Source of the DNA: an uncultured Bacilli bacterium
GTDB lineage: Bacteria; Bacillota_I; Bacilli_A; RF39; UBA660
Length of the DNA stretch: 64,000 bases
Assembly (NCBI GenBank): GCA_934149105.1
Contig: CAKPDP010000002.1
Coordinates: forward strand, 62,001-126,000
Reading direction: 5' to 3'
Notes under the pieces: model-generated
Seen by the model: only the letters and a program-made list of their open reading frames with translations
What the model was told of the DNA's origin: nothing
Database searches by the model: none
Shown here: piece after piece, positions 25,918 through 34,632 of the stretch
Layout of the letters: the number at the start of each line of letters is the position of its first letter
How positions within the stretch are numbered: the first letter of the stretch is position 1
Translations under genes and position numbers: made by a program

Positions 25918-27147
25918 TTAACAACTATATATTGGGAATTTGATAGTTACTTTGGTTCCTTTACCAAGAGTAGAATTATATTTAATACTACCATTATGGG
26001 CTTTAATTATTTCTTTAGATAGGGCTACGCCTAATCCACTACCTCTTACTTTGGTAGTGAAAAACATTTCACTTATATGATCAAGAGTATCTTTATCCAT
26101 GCCTATACCATTATCCGCTATTTCAATATAATAATTTTGAGATTTTTGATAGGTATTAATAGTAATAGTTCCAGTATTAGGGATAGCTTCAACACTATTT
26201 TTAAGAATATTAATTAAGACTTGCTTTATTCTACAATAATCGCCGTTTAAATAAATTTCATTAGTATTTTCATGATACTTAATAGTTATTCTATTATTAC
26301 AAATAGTAGATATTTCTGAGCTTACTTCTGATAGAAGCATATTTATATCCAAGATATCTTTATTTAATTTAATTTTACTAAATTCCATAAAATCAGTCAT
26401 AATATTTAGACTTCTATTTATCTCATCTTTTAAAATAGGTAAATATTTCTTGGTTTTATTTATATCATTAGGATCTAACATATCTAGATAACCTTTACAA
26501 ACTGCGATAGGATTTTTAACTTCATGGGTTATTTTAAACAAGGAATTCTTTAATTGTTTATCCCTTTCCATTTCAATACTACTAGCATAGAGACTGGTTA
26601 TTTTATCAACTATTTTGAAGACTGACAATGTACATAATGGTAAAAGATAAAATAAATAAGATAGCAAGAATAATTCTAGAATTTGTCCTATTCCTGTAAA
26701 GGGATTTTTATAAAAATAATCAGCTGATAAGGCAAAGGCCTCAATTACAGAAATAATATTTATAAATTTAGTATCAGTATATTTTTTATCTTTATAATAG
26801 TAATAGAAGATAAAAATAGACAAATATTTTATAATTATTATAGAAATATTAAATTTAGAGATAGAATTTATATTTATAACAAGAAAAATACTTAATAAGA
26901 TACCGAAGAGAGTTTTTTTCTTGAGATAGGTTATTATGAGAGGAATATCTAAAAATACTAGTATTTCTTTGCGATAGCCATATTTAAAGATTAAATAGAT
27001 AGAAGTTAGAATGCAGAGACAAAAAACCAAGTTATTGTATTTTTCTTTATTACAAAGAGAAGAATATATACAATAGATGAAATAAATTAGGATAGGAAAA
27101 ATCATTAAGACTAAACTTAAAATTACTTTGTTTAATATGATATTCAT
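25918..27147 (-). CDS. Membrane sensor histidine kinase
   Basis: 409 residues. Five or six membrane helices fill residues 1-190. The phosphoacceptor H-box is KITHEVKNPIAVCKGYLDML (about residue 207). The ATPase domain has an N-box INILKNSVEAIP, a G1 box IADNGIGMDKD and a G2-like GSGLGVALSKEIIKAHNG. The layout resembles KinB/KinE-type kinases of Bacilli. No response regulator is adjacent, so it is an orphan in this window, and the signal is unknown. The ATG follows AAGGAGATATTT. Confidence 0.92.
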   Translation of the reverse strand: MNIILNKVILSLVLMIFPILIYFIYCIYSSLCNKEKYNNLVFCLCILTSIYLIFKYGYRKEILVFLDIPLIITYLKKKTLFGILLSIFLVININSISKFNISIIIIKYLSIFIFYYYYKDKKYTDTKFINIISVIEAFALSADYFYKNPFTGIGQILELFLLSYLFYLLPLCTLSVFKIVDKITSLYASSIEMERDKQLKNSLFKITHEVKNPIAVCKGYLDMLDPNDINKTKKYLPILKDEINRSLNIMTDFMEFSKIKLNKDILDINMLLSEVSSEISTICNNRITIKYHENTNEIYLNGDYCRIKQVLINILKNSVEAIPNTGTITINTYQKSQNYYIEIADNGIGMDKDTLDHISEMFFTTKVRGSGLGVALSKEIIKAHNGSIKYNSTLGKGTKVTIKFPIYSC

Positions 27148-27236
27148 AAATATCTCCTTCTTTCTTAGATAATTATATATAATGGGCTTGTCTTTTTTTG
27201 TCGAATAATAATAATTAGGGAAATATCTTGTAGAAA

Positions 27237-27293
27237 TTTAAAAAAATAAGAAGAAGAATGGAGATAAATATCTCTTACTCTACTTCTTATTTT
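27237..27293 (-). terminator. Intrinsic terminator after the lipoprotein gene
   Basis: AAAATAAGAAG (27243-27253) and CTTCTTATTTT (27283-27293) pair perfectly, with an inner GGAGAT/ATCTCT stem; the minus-strand T-run is supplied by the A-run at 27240-27246. Confidence 0.75.
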
Positions 27294-27300
27294 GATATTT

Positions 27301-27759
27301 TTACTTGCAAGTGTATCCAGCTTCTTCTAAACCTTTTTCAATATCAGGAATATCGTCTTCTTTAATATTGGCTAAATCTTCTTTATCAATATCTGCTAGA
27401 GTAGCAAATTCATCGATATCCATATTGATAGTTACAATAGCACCTTTATCAGTTGGTTCTGTTTCGACACTCTTATAATCACTAAAGGCATCTTTTAAGA
27501 TGTTTACTAGATCGGAAGGTTCATATTGTCCAACATAAGCATCTGCATAGACTAATTCATTTACTAATTCAGAATTAACAAAAGTACCATCTTTGAAAGA
27601 AAACTTTAAATCCTGAGTAATGGTAAAAGATTCATCTTCACTATTTACATATCTACAATTTATGTCAGCTGTAGCGTTTTTACTGACAAGAGTGGAATTA
27701 CAGCCTGATAAGCCTAAGATAACTAGACTAAAGGCTAAAAGTTTAGTAATTTTTTTCAT
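27301..27759 (-). CDS. Hypothetical lipoprotein
   Basis: 152 residues. The signal peptide MKKITKLLAFSLVILGLSGC ends in a lipobox (LSGC, Cys20), so the mature protein should be lipid-anchored. The rest is acidic and has a pattern of alternating strands (YVNSEDESFTITQDLKFSFK) and helices seen in YehR/DUF1307-like small lipoproteins, but the match is too weak to name. A second Cys (Cys32) and one at the C-terminus (YTCK) could form a disulphide. The ATG follows GGAGTT. It ends just before a strong terminator. Confidence 0.75.
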   Translation of the reverse strand: MKKITKLLAFSLVILGLSGCNSTLVSKNATADINCRYVNSEDESFTITQDLKFSFKDGTFVNSELVNELVYADAYVGQYEPSDLVNILKDAFSDYKSVETEPTDKGAIVTINMDIDEFATLADIDKEDLANIKEDDIPDIEKGLEEAGYTCK

Positions 27760-27828
27760 AACTCCTATACGGCTCCTTTCGACTTTAATTATACATTAAT
27801 AAATTTTTTTTGCAAGGTTTAGAAAAAG

Positions 27829-27850
27829 AAAAAGACTAATTACTAGCCTT
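27829..27850 (-). terminator. Intrinsic terminator overlapping a stop codon
   Basis: On the minus strand AAGGCTA pairs with TAGTCTT (one G-U) around GTAAT and is followed by TTTCTTTTTC. It covers the stop codon of the EIIB-like gene. Confidence 0.55.
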
Positions 27851-28162
27851 CTTTAATTCATCAATATATTTTTTTAATTGAACGGCGTTACTACCTAGAA
27901 TTATTTTTAATTGATTATCAATCTCAACAACTCCTTTAGCACCTAATTTTATAATTCCTTCTTTATTGGCTTTACTAACATCTTTTAAGGTTACTTTAAA
28001 ACGGGACATTTCTACTTCTGTATCTACAATATTGTCCATGCCACCTAGAAGTGTTACTAGTTTGTTAAGTTCTAGCTTAAAGTTCTTTTTAGTGCTTTTA
28101 GCAATAGCTAAAGCTATGATTACTAAAACTGCAATAATTATTACATATTGGTATGGTTCCAT
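27836..28162 (-). CDS. Membrane-anchored EIIB-like domain lacking the phospho-cysteine
   Basis: 108 residues: one N-terminal membrane helix (YVIIIAVLVIIALAIA), then a domain matching the glucose-family phosphotransferase EIIB fold: VTLLGGMDNIVDTEVEMSRF, TLKDVSK, LGAKGVVEIDNQLKIILG. In active EIIB domains the block is CxTRLR; here the Cys position is Glu51 (EMSRFK), so it cannot carry phosphate in the usual way. It may be a regulatory or structural relative. The ATG follows GAGGTGAATTT. It is next to a large membrane-protein gene 26 bases upstream. Confidence 0.7.
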   Translation of the reverse strand: MEPYQYVIIIAVLVIIALAIAKSTKKNFKLELNKLVTLLGGMDNIVDTEVEMSRFKVTLKDVSKANKEGIIKLGAKGVVEIDNQLKIILGSNAVQLKKYIDELKKASN

Positions 28163-28188
28163 AAATTCACCTCGTATTAATTATACTA

Positions 28189-29289
28189 CTAATTATAATT
28201 GGGAGCAACTGTTTTGGAAAAATAATATTTTTTTAAAGAGATAATTAAGAAAAGATAGAGAAAGATATTTAGAAGGATATCTCCTAGTAAAGGGTTATAA
28301 TTTAGGCTATAGAAAATATTTATAAGAGGTATAGTAAAGAGTAATTTAGTTAAGAGGCCAAAGAATAAATAATAATTTAAAAGAGAGTTAGAGGAAGATT
28401 TTAACTTTTGATGTGAGAGATGATAATAGAGAAGATTTTCTAGAGAGATGAGAAAGATGAGAGGTTTGGATAGAGAAATAAGTAAAAGAGCAACAAGAAG
28501 AAAATAATTATATTTAGAGGGTTTAGGAGGAGAAAGAATTATTTTTAGAATGAGGATTGTTATAATGTTTAGGTAAAGATAGAAAAGAGTTAGAATGTTA
28601 CTGGTGGCATGATAACTATAATAATATCTAGTTATATAGAGATAAAAGAGATAAACTAAAGAGATATAGGTTAAGAAATAGTTATAGTTAGTTAGGATAT
28701 AGAAAGTTAGGTTATGGTTAGAGAAATAAAAATGAGAATGGGATTTGAGATGAGTAAGGGGTATCTTTTTCTTGGGGAAAGAGGATAAGAAAAAGATACA
28801 CAGGTAGTTTAAGATACAGAGGGAAATGATTATTATTAGGATAGTATTATAGATATTTAGATTAAGGATATTAAGACTTAGATAGGTACCGATAATTAGA
28901 GTAAGAGAATTTAGAATAGTTAGAAATAATTTAGAATAGTTATATTTACTATTGGGTTTAGGAAATAATATTAGGGAGTAAAGAGTTTTAAGGGGATATA
29001 AGAAACTTATTAATAAACAAATAATAATACTATTAGATAAGTAAAATATTTTTTCTAAAATTAGCCCTATCATTAAGGAAATTATTGTACATAAGAAGTT
29101 TAAATAAAAGATAGGGAGAAGATTTTTAGAGATAGAATTATGATTAGATATTAGGGTTGTTAGGAGGTTACTGAAAATAAGATAAAGAATTAAGGAAACA
29201 AGGATTAGAAAGGAGTTATGATATTTTAAGAGATAATAAATAATGATAGTTGTTAAAAGATAGAGAATATTTAAATATTTATTTGACAT
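28189..29289 (-). CDS. Polytopic membrane protein of unknown function
   Basis: 366 residues from the ATG at 29289 (GAGGCGATTAGT before it). About ten hydrophobic helices; extremely rich in Leu, Ile, Tyr and Asn. Its style resembles the MFS-like protein at 4059-5126, but no shared signature can be shown by eye. I cannot assign a family. It may be co-transcribed with the EIIB-like gene that follows. Confidence 0.6.
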   Translation of the reverse strand: MSNKYLNILYLLTTIIIYYLLKYHNSFLILVSLILYLIFSNLLTTLISNHNSISKNLLPIFYLNFLCTIISLMIGLILEKIFYLSNSIIICLLISFLYPLKTLYSLILFPKPNSKYNYSKLFLTILNSLTLIIGTYLSLNILNLNIYNTILIIIISLCILNYLCIFFLSSFPKKKIPLTHLKSHSHFYFSNHNLTFYILTNYNYFLTYISLVYLFYLYITRYYYSYHATSNILTLFYLYLNIITILILKIILSPPKPSKYNYFLLVALLLISLSKPLIFLISLENLLYYHLSHQKLKSSSNSLLNYYLFFGLLTKLLFTIPLINIFYSLNYNPLLGDILLNIFLYLFLIISLKKYYFSKTVAPNYN

Positions 29290-29337
29290 ACTAATCGCCT
29301 CGTTTATAGTATTAGCCAAATATAATTAAATATAAGA

Positions 29338-29364
29338 AAAGAAATAATCAAAAGACTATTTCTT
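29338..29364 (-). terminator. Intrinsic terminator overlapping the typA stop codon
   Basis: AAGAAATA (29339-29346) pairs perfectly with TATTTCTT (29357-29364); on the minus strand TTCTTATATTT follows. The typA stop (29356-29358) is at the stem edge. Confidence 0.6.
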
Positions 29365-31164
29365 GGCATCAAATTTTTTTCTTTGTTCAGTATTAAGAAT
29401 TTGTTTTCTAAGACGAATATGTTCAGGAGTTATTTCTACTAATTCGTCACTATTTATATAATCTAGAGCATATTCTAGGGTAATAGGACGAGGTCTTTTT
29501 AAGACAACGGTATGATCGCTTCCAGCTGCTCTAGTGTTAGTTAATTGCTTTCCTTTAACAACATTGATAGCTAGATCATTATCACGGTTACATTCTCCAA
29601 CAATCATTCCTTCATAAACTTCGGTAGTTGGTTCTATAAACATGGTACCACGATCTTCTAAAGCTCCTATAGCGTAGGCAGTGGCCTTACCATTTTCCAT
29701 GGAAACTAGAACTCCTAGTTTTCTTTCGCCAATATTAATATTTTCAACTGGTTCATAATCTTTAAAACTATGATTTAAGATACCATAACCTTTAGTCATA
29801 GTCATGAAATCGGTATTGAAACCAATTAAACCTCTAGAAGGAATAGTGTAGTTTAGACGAACAAGATTATTAACATTGGACATATTCTCCATCTTAGCGC
29901 CTCTTAGACCTAGGGCTTCAATAACATTACCAACGGAGTCTTCTGGTACTTCTATTTGAACATCTTCGTAAGGTTCACAGGTAACACCATCAATTTCTTT
30001 TAAGATTACTTCAGGTTTAGATACTTGAAGTTCATAGCCTTCACGACGCATATTTTCAAGAAGAATAGATAAGTGTAATTCACCACGTCCAGAGACAGTC
30101 CAAGACTCATTACCAGATTGTTCAACTTTTAAGCTGACATCTTTTTGGGTTTCACGGAAAAGGCGATCTCCTATTTTACTGGCCGTTACGAATTTACCAT
30201 CTTGACCTACAAAAGGGCTGTTATTAGTCATGAAGGTCATTTTTAGGGTTGGTTCATCAATTCTTAGGATTGGAAGAGGATTTTCTTTACCAGGGTTACA
30301 AACGGTTTCACCGACAGAAATATCTGCTAAACCAGCGATGGCAACGATGTCTCCGGCATGAGCTTCTTTGATTTCTACTCTCTTAAGGCCAATAAAACCA
30401 AATAATTTTTGGATACGGAACTGTTTGTGAGATCCATCTAATCTAACACAAGAAACCATTTCATTTTCTTTTAAGTGTCCGGATTTGATAAGGCCAATAC
30501 CAATTCTACCAACATAATCATTATAATCTAGTAAAGCTGGTTGGAACTGCAAATCACCATCAGGGTTTACTCTTGGTTCTGGTATTTCATTGATGATTAG
30601 GTTAAAGACGTCATCATAACTTTCTTGTTGAGTACTGATATCAGGGCTTAAACTAGCAGTTCCATTTAAAGCTGAAACATAAGCTACTTTAAAGTCTAAT
30701 TGTTCATCAGTAGCTCCTAATTCGATAAATAAATCTATTACTTCGTCTAAAACTTTTTCTATTCTAGCGGTAGGTTTATCAACCTTATTTATAATAACTA
30801 AAGGTTTAACATTAGCTTCAAGTGCTTTCTTTAAAACAAATCTAGTTTGTGGCATGGTTCCTTCATAGGCATCAACTACTAATAAAACACCATCAACCAT
30901 GTTCATGATTCTTTCTACTTCTCCACCAAAGTCAGCATGACCGGGAGTATCTAAGATATTGATGCGATAACCGTTATAGTTAATAGCGGTAGTCTTGGCT
31001 AAGATTGTAATTCCTCTTTCTCTTTCAATATCATTTGAGTCCATAACTCTTTCTTCTACTTGCTCGTTAGCACGAAAAGTACCACTCTTTTTTAACAATT
31101 GATCTACTAAAGTAGTTTTACCATGGTCAACGTGCGCGATGATTGCTATATTACGCATTTTCAT
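29356..31164 (-). CDS. typA: Ribosome-associated GTPase TypA/BipA
   Basis: 602 residues, full length. G1 is AHVDHGKTTLVDQLL (residues 10-24), the switch I region has RERGITI, G3 is DTPGHADFGGEVERI, and G4 is NKVDKP. Domains II and III and the TypA-specific C-terminal domain follow (GLRGAKMENM, SRGLIGFNTDFMT, TRAAGSDHTV). TypA binds the ribosome at the EF-G site and helps 50S assembly and growth under stress. The ATG follows AAGGAGTGTGTAGTATTT. It stands alone with its own terminator. Confidence 0.97.
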   Translation of the reverse strand: MKMRNIAIIAHVDHGKTTLVDQLLKKSGTFRANEQVEERVMDSNDIERERGITILAKTTAINYNGYRINILDTPGHADFGGEVERIMNMVDGVLLVVDAYEGTMPQTRFVLKKALEANVKPLVIINKVDKPTARIEKVLDEVIDLFIELGATDEQLDFKVAYVSALNGTASLSPDISTQQESYDDVFNLIINEIPEPRVNPDGDLQFQPALLDYNDYVGRIGIGLIKSGHLKENEMVSCVRLDGSHKQFRIQKLFGFIGLKRVEIKEAHAGDIVAIAGLADISVGETVCNPGKENPLPILRIDEPTLKMTFMTNNSPFVGQDGKFVTASKIGDRLFRETQKDVSLKVEQSGNESWTVSGRGELHLSILLENMRREGYELQVSKPEVILKEIDGVTCEPYEDVQIEVPEDSVGNVIEALGLRGAKMENMSNVNNLVRLNYTIPSRGLIGFNTDFMTMTKGYGILNHSFKDYEPVENINIGERKLGVLVSMENGKATAYAIGALEDRGTMFIEPTTEVYEGMIVGECNRDNDLAINVVKGKQLTNTRAAGSDHTVVLKRPRPITLEYALDYINSDELVEITPEHIRLRKQILNTEQRKKFDAKK

Positions 31165-31273
31165 AAATACTACACACTCCTTTTTTTATATACCGCAATA
31201 TTATACCACTGTTTATAAATAATTAGCAAGAAGTTTTTAAAGATTTTTTAGAGAAATTAAACTTAGAGTGAAT

Positions 31274-31322
31274 TAAAAAGATGTATAAAACGGTCCTTAG
31301 AGAGGACGGTATACATCTTTTG
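31274..31322. terminator. Long imperfect hairpin, probable bidirectional terminator
   Basis: AAAAGATGTATA-type arm (31276-31287) pairs with TATACATCTTTT (31310-31321), with an inner GTCC/GGAC stem. A-run before and T-run after make it usable on both strands; on the minus strand it ends the transcript of the coiled-coil gene. Confidence 0.7.
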
Positions 31323-31323
31323 G

Positions 31324-32343
31324 TTATTTAACTTCTTTAATTTTTTTATCAAAATTCTCAACAAGAGTTTGAAATTTATGAAAATGAATTTGTAATTCTT
31401 CTTTTTTAGTAGTAAGTTTTTCTTGTTCTTTACGCTTATAATCTTCAAAATCTTTCTTTTCTTGTCTTAATTTATTTCGTTCTTCAGAAAGAGAACTGGG
31501 TAGATGATCTTCTTTTTCGATATCTTCTTTTAATTCTCTTAATTCATCTAAGTAATCATTGATATAATTGATGCGGTTAGATAGTGATTTAAAGAGAGTA
31601 TCAAAGTCAGGAGAAATATCTAGAGGTTCTGGTTCTTTTTCTAAGGGTTCTAGGTTAGTAGAGACGGTCTTTACAGGTATTGAAGATTTAGAAGATGTCT
31701 CTAATGTAGGCTTAGAAAAAGAAACATTTTTTTCATTATATTGAAGTTGATATTCTAACCATAATTGTCTTAAAGTTGATAATTGTGATTTTAAGAGAAT
31801 TCCCATTTCATTAGAACTACTTACAAAAATGGTATTAGGTAAGTTTTTGTCTAGGGGTTTAATTTGTTCTAGATCTTCATATAGGGATTTTAGGCGAGTA
31901 CGATATTCACGATTGCTTTTTATTTTTTCATCTTCAATATCTTTATACTTTTCTAAATTTTTATCTTCTCTATTGGTATTAGTTATTTTTTTATTATAGG
32001 GATTTTCAAAGAGATTTTTAGGTAACTCCAATTTTTTATTAAATTCTTTTTTCTCTTGTTTGATTTGTTCTAGATCTTCACTATAATTAAAAATCTTTTT
32101 AAGAAGAGATTTAATGGTAATTAATTCAGAATTATTATTTATATTAACTAAATAGCTATCACCATTAATAGTATCTATTTTTCCAAAATATACGACGTTA
32201 TCTTGAGGATTTTTATCGGCTATTTCTTTAGTATAGATTAAGTAATAATTTTGATAATTGGGATGTTCAAAGAAGCATAAAGGAGAGATTTTTCCAATTA
32301 TTTGGCTATCTTTAACCAAGGTTATAATTTTATCTAACTGCAT
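31324..32343 (-). CDS. Charged coiled-coil protein of unknown function
   Basis: 339 residues, cytoplasmic, with no signal or membrane helix. The N-terminal ~90 residues look globular (KITLVKDSQIIGKISPLCFF, VVYFGKIDTING). The remainder is dominated by Lys/Glu-rich helices (LNEELRELKEDIEKED-like stretches, then RNKLRQEKKDFEDYKRKEQE), interrupted by a Ser/Pro linker around residues 205-245. I recognise no family. It precedes no gene on its transcript and follows a YutD-like gene by nine bases, so the two are probably one operon with the 294-residue protein upstream. Confidence 0.65.
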   Translation of the reverse strand: MQLDKIITLVKDSQIIGKISPLCFFEHPNYQNYYLIYTKEIADKNPQDNVVYFGKIDTINGDSYLVNINNNSELITIKSLLKKIFNYSEDLEQIKQEKKEFNKKLELPKNLFENPYNKKITNTNREDKNLEKYKDIEDEKIKSNREYRTRLKSLYEDLEQIKPLDKNLPNTIFVSSSNEMGILLKSQLSTLRQLWLEYQLQYNEKNVSFSKPTLETSSKSSIPVKTVSTNLEPLEKEPEPLDISPDFDTLFKSLSNRINYINDYLDELRELKEDIEKEDHLPSSLSEERNKLRQEKKDFEDYKRKEQEKLTTKKEELQIHFHKFQTLVENFDKKIKEVK

Positions 32344-32352
32344 TTATATCAC

Positions 32353-32634
32353 CTACTCAATATTATTTATTTTTTCTAAGATAAAATGTCGACAGTCGGG
32401 AGCACAATATTTTTTTAGATAAGTATCTACATACTTATAATTATTTAAATCTTTAACTTTTTTATTATTTTCTTTATAGAAGCCTTTTAATCTTAATTTA
32501 TTGTAGGCAATATCTCCTACTATATAATCATAATCAGAATAGAAATCAGTTAATTTAGTTTCTAATTCTTCTTTATTTAAAGCATCTCTATAGTTTAGGA
32601 TAATATTATAATTTTGATTATTGATAGTTATCAT
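32353..32634 (-). CDS. YutD-like (DUF1027) small protein
   Basis: 93 residues. The segment YDYIVGDIAYNKLRLKGFY matches the KYDYIVGDWGYGQLRLKGFF core of B. subtilis YutD, and YLKKYCAPDCRHFILEKI matches its YLxEYCNxGCAYFVLK end, with both Cys kept. The family is widespread in Bacilli and of unknown function. The ATG follows AAAAGGAGGTACAT. It is the middle gene of a three-gene run with coiled-coil proteins. Confidence 0.8.
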   Translation of the reverse strand: MITINNQNYNIILNYRDALNKEELETKLTDFYSDYDYIVGDIAYNKLRLKGFYKENNKKVKDLNNYKYVDTYLKKYCAPDCRHFILEKINNIE

Positions 32635-32676
32635 ATGTACCTCCTTTTAATAGATAATTTAGAATATTAAGAAAAT

Positions 32677-33558
32677 TTATTTGTTTAGGCCATATTTAGA
32701 TATAAAATAGAAGATGGCTACGGCACAAGCTACTATGAAAAGAATTAACAAAAGTACTTTTAGGACGTAATGATTTTTAGGCTCAGTATCATAGAAATCT
32801 TTATCAAAGTCTTTTTTAGAAAATTTGTAGGTATCGGTATAAAAAGTAGTATCTTCAGTTTCTTCTTGTTCAAGATCATCTTTTATAACATTTACTTCGT
32901 CAGTTGGAGGTAGGGCTTCAACTGTGTTTTCATTAATAGGTTTAGTTATACCAGTATCAGAATTTTCAGTAGGCTTTAAATCAGAAAGGATATCTAAGGA
33001 TAATGAAGTTGTAGAAGACATAGCAGTATTGTCATTAGGAATTATTTGATCAATACTAGGATTTATAGATATTTTCTTAGTTTGATATTTTAATTCACTA
33101 GGAGAAGGACTAGGTTCATAATCAGGAAGGGGTTCTTTAATTTCTTCTTCCCTAACCTCTTCAATTAGAGATTTATTTTCTAGGGTATGAAGTAATTTAT
33201 AATTATCGTGATCATGAGGACGATTTTGTTCTTTTAATTTATTATTTTCATTTTTAGCATATTCTAATAATTTATTTATATCGTGAATTTTATTTTCAGA
33301 ATTTTCTCGTTCACGGGTTATTTGCTCTTCTAAATTAGAATATTTCATTTCCCTAGTTTTAGATAATTCATCTTCAGTTTGATGGTTCATTATTTTTTTT
33401 AATTCAGGAATATCAATTTCATTGGTATTATCTGGTATAGGTAGATTTTCTAAATTGTCATAATCTTGATATACAGAATTATATAAACTTCTATTTTTGC
33501 TACTTCTTTGCATGCTAGAATTGTTTTCGCGATAATACTTGTCCATTCTACTTTCCAT
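32677..33558 (-). CDS. Tail-anchored charged protein of unknown function
   Basis: 293 residues from the ATG at 33558, chosen because GAAGGATG precedes it; an in-frame start 24 bases upstream is less well placed. It is hydrophilic and partly coiled (EEQITRERENSENKIHDINK), with an acidic low-complexity middle (EPLPDYEPSPSPSEL). A single C-terminal membrane helix (YVLKVLLLILFIVACAVAIF) leaves only about nine residues outside. Such layout suggests a membrane-tethered cytoplasmic scaffold or division/regulatory protein; the family is not recognised. It is the first gene of the run leading to the YutD-like gene. Confidence 0.65.
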   Translation of the reverse strand: MESRMDKYYRENNSSMQRSSKNRSLYNSVYQDYDNLENLPIPDNTNEIDIPELKKIMNHQTEDELSKTREMKYSNLEEQITRERENSENKIHDINKLLEYAKNENNKLKEQNRPHDHDNYKLLHTLENKSLIEEVREEEIKEPLPDYEPSPSPSELKYQTKKISINPSIDQIIPNDNTAMSSTTSLSLDILSDLKPTENSDTGITKPINENTVEALPPTDEVNVIKDDLEQEETEDTTFYTDTYKFSKKDFDKDFYDTEPKNHYVLKVLLLILFIVACAVAIFYFISKYGLNK

Positions 33559-33641
33559 AATCACAACATCCTTCACTAACAACGTCCTTTAGTTTTATAT
33601 TTATATGATATCATATTTTGAGGAGAAATAAAATATTTTTA

Positions 33642-33670
33642 TTGATTTTTATTTTTTTTATTTATATAAT
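33642..33670 (+). promoter_or_regulatory. Sigma-A-type promoter of the ferredoxin gene
   Basis: TTGATT (33642-33647), 17 bases, TATAAT (33665-33670), 29 bases before the ferredoxin ATG. Confidence 0.6.
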
Positions 33671-33699
33671 ATATTGAAGAAAAGGAAGGAGTTTTTATT

Positions 33700-33894
33700 A
33701 TGAAAGTAACTGTTAATAAAGAAAGATGTATTGGATGTGGGGCTTGCGTAGCAACTATTCCCGAGGTATTTGACTTTAATGATGAAGGATTTGCTTGTGT
33801 GAAATCAGAAGATATTCCAGAAGAAAAAAAAGAAGAAGTTAAAGAAATGGTAGATATGTGTGTAGGAGGAGCTATTACGACAATTGACGAGTAA
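33700..33894 (+). CDS. Single-cluster [4Fe-4S] ferredoxin
   Basis: 64 residues. CIGCGAC (Cys10, Cys13, Cys16) and Cys54 in MCVGGAIT provide four ligands for one [4Fe-4S] cluster, as in the small ferredoxins of Bacilli and Thermotoga. The usual Pro after the fourth Cys is replaced (CVGGA instead of CPxGA). The protein is acidic, as expected for a low-potential electron carrier; possible clients here are the glycyl-radical activases NrdG and PflA and the dehydratase activase. The ATG follows AAGGAAGGAGTTTTTATT. Confidence 0.93.
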   Translation: MKVTVNKERCIGCGACVATIPEVFDFNDEGFACVKSEDIPEEKKEEVKEMVDMCVGGAITTIDE

Positions 33895-33917
33895 TGGTTT
33901 TTCTTTTTTATTAAAGA

Positions 33918-34523
33918 TTAAAGGTTTTGCTCATATAATTTGTTTACTTTTTCATAATCAAGGAGATGATCGAGGAAATTATCGATGTAAGACTTGCGAT
34001 CGGCTTGATAATCTAGATAGTAAGCATGTTCCCAGAGATCGAGGGCAATTAAGGGAATATAATCATAACTATAGGGAGTATCTTGGTTAGAAAGAGAGAT
34101 AATTTGTAATTTTTTAGTAGGAGTTAGGACTAAAAAGGTATAACCACTACCAGGGAAATTGGTACTAGCCTTAAGAAATTCAGTTTTAAAATTTTGATAA
34201 CTACCATACTGAGTATTTATGGCATCTTTTAGTTTGCCAACAGGAGTATTATAATTATTAAGGCTCATGTTATAGAAATAAAGACCATGATTTAGGACAG
34301 CTCCTAGGTTATAGAGAATATCTCCCCTAGCGATTAAAGGAAAGATATCAAGATGTTTAACAAGATATGGTAAAGTATGATTGTAGTTGTAATTATTTTG
34401 ATCTAAAAGTTTATTAAGTTTAGATAAATAGTTTTCATAGATTATTTGATAATGAAGATTTAGATTATTAAGACTAAGATAAGGAAGAAGATCAGAGTAA
34501 TCAAGAGAGATTTTTTTATACAT
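33918..34523 (-). CDS. sodA: Divergent iron/manganese superoxide dismutase
   Basis: 201 residues. Metal ligands align with His24 (LNLHYQIIYENY), His in LGAVLNHGLYF, and Asp and His in DLWEHAYYLDY. It is divergent: the usual second His of the first helix is Tyr, and NAGGHxNH is NLGAVLNH. The enzyme converts superoxide to peroxide and oxygen; in an otherwise anaerobic gene set it would protect glycyl-radical and FeS enzymes. GGTGAT lies about ten bases before the ATG. It converges with the ferredoxin gene. Confidence 0.85.
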   Translation of the reverse strand: MYKKISLDYSDLLPYLSLNNLNLHYQIIYENYLSKLNKLLDQNNYNYNHTLPYLVKHLDIFPLIARGDILYNLGAVLNHGLYFYNMSLNNYNTPVGKLKDAINTQYGSYQNFKTEFLKASTNFPGSGYTFLVLTPTKKLQIISLSNQDTPYSYDYIPLIALDLWEHAYYLDYQADRKSYIDNFLDHLLDYEKVNKLYEQNL

Positions 34524-34632
34524 AATATAAATATCACCAATATAGTATATAATTAAGAAAAGGAAAATATGAGAACTAATGATATGGGGCCAACTAGAAA
34601 ATGATATAATATTTGAAAATGGAGGTTAGATA

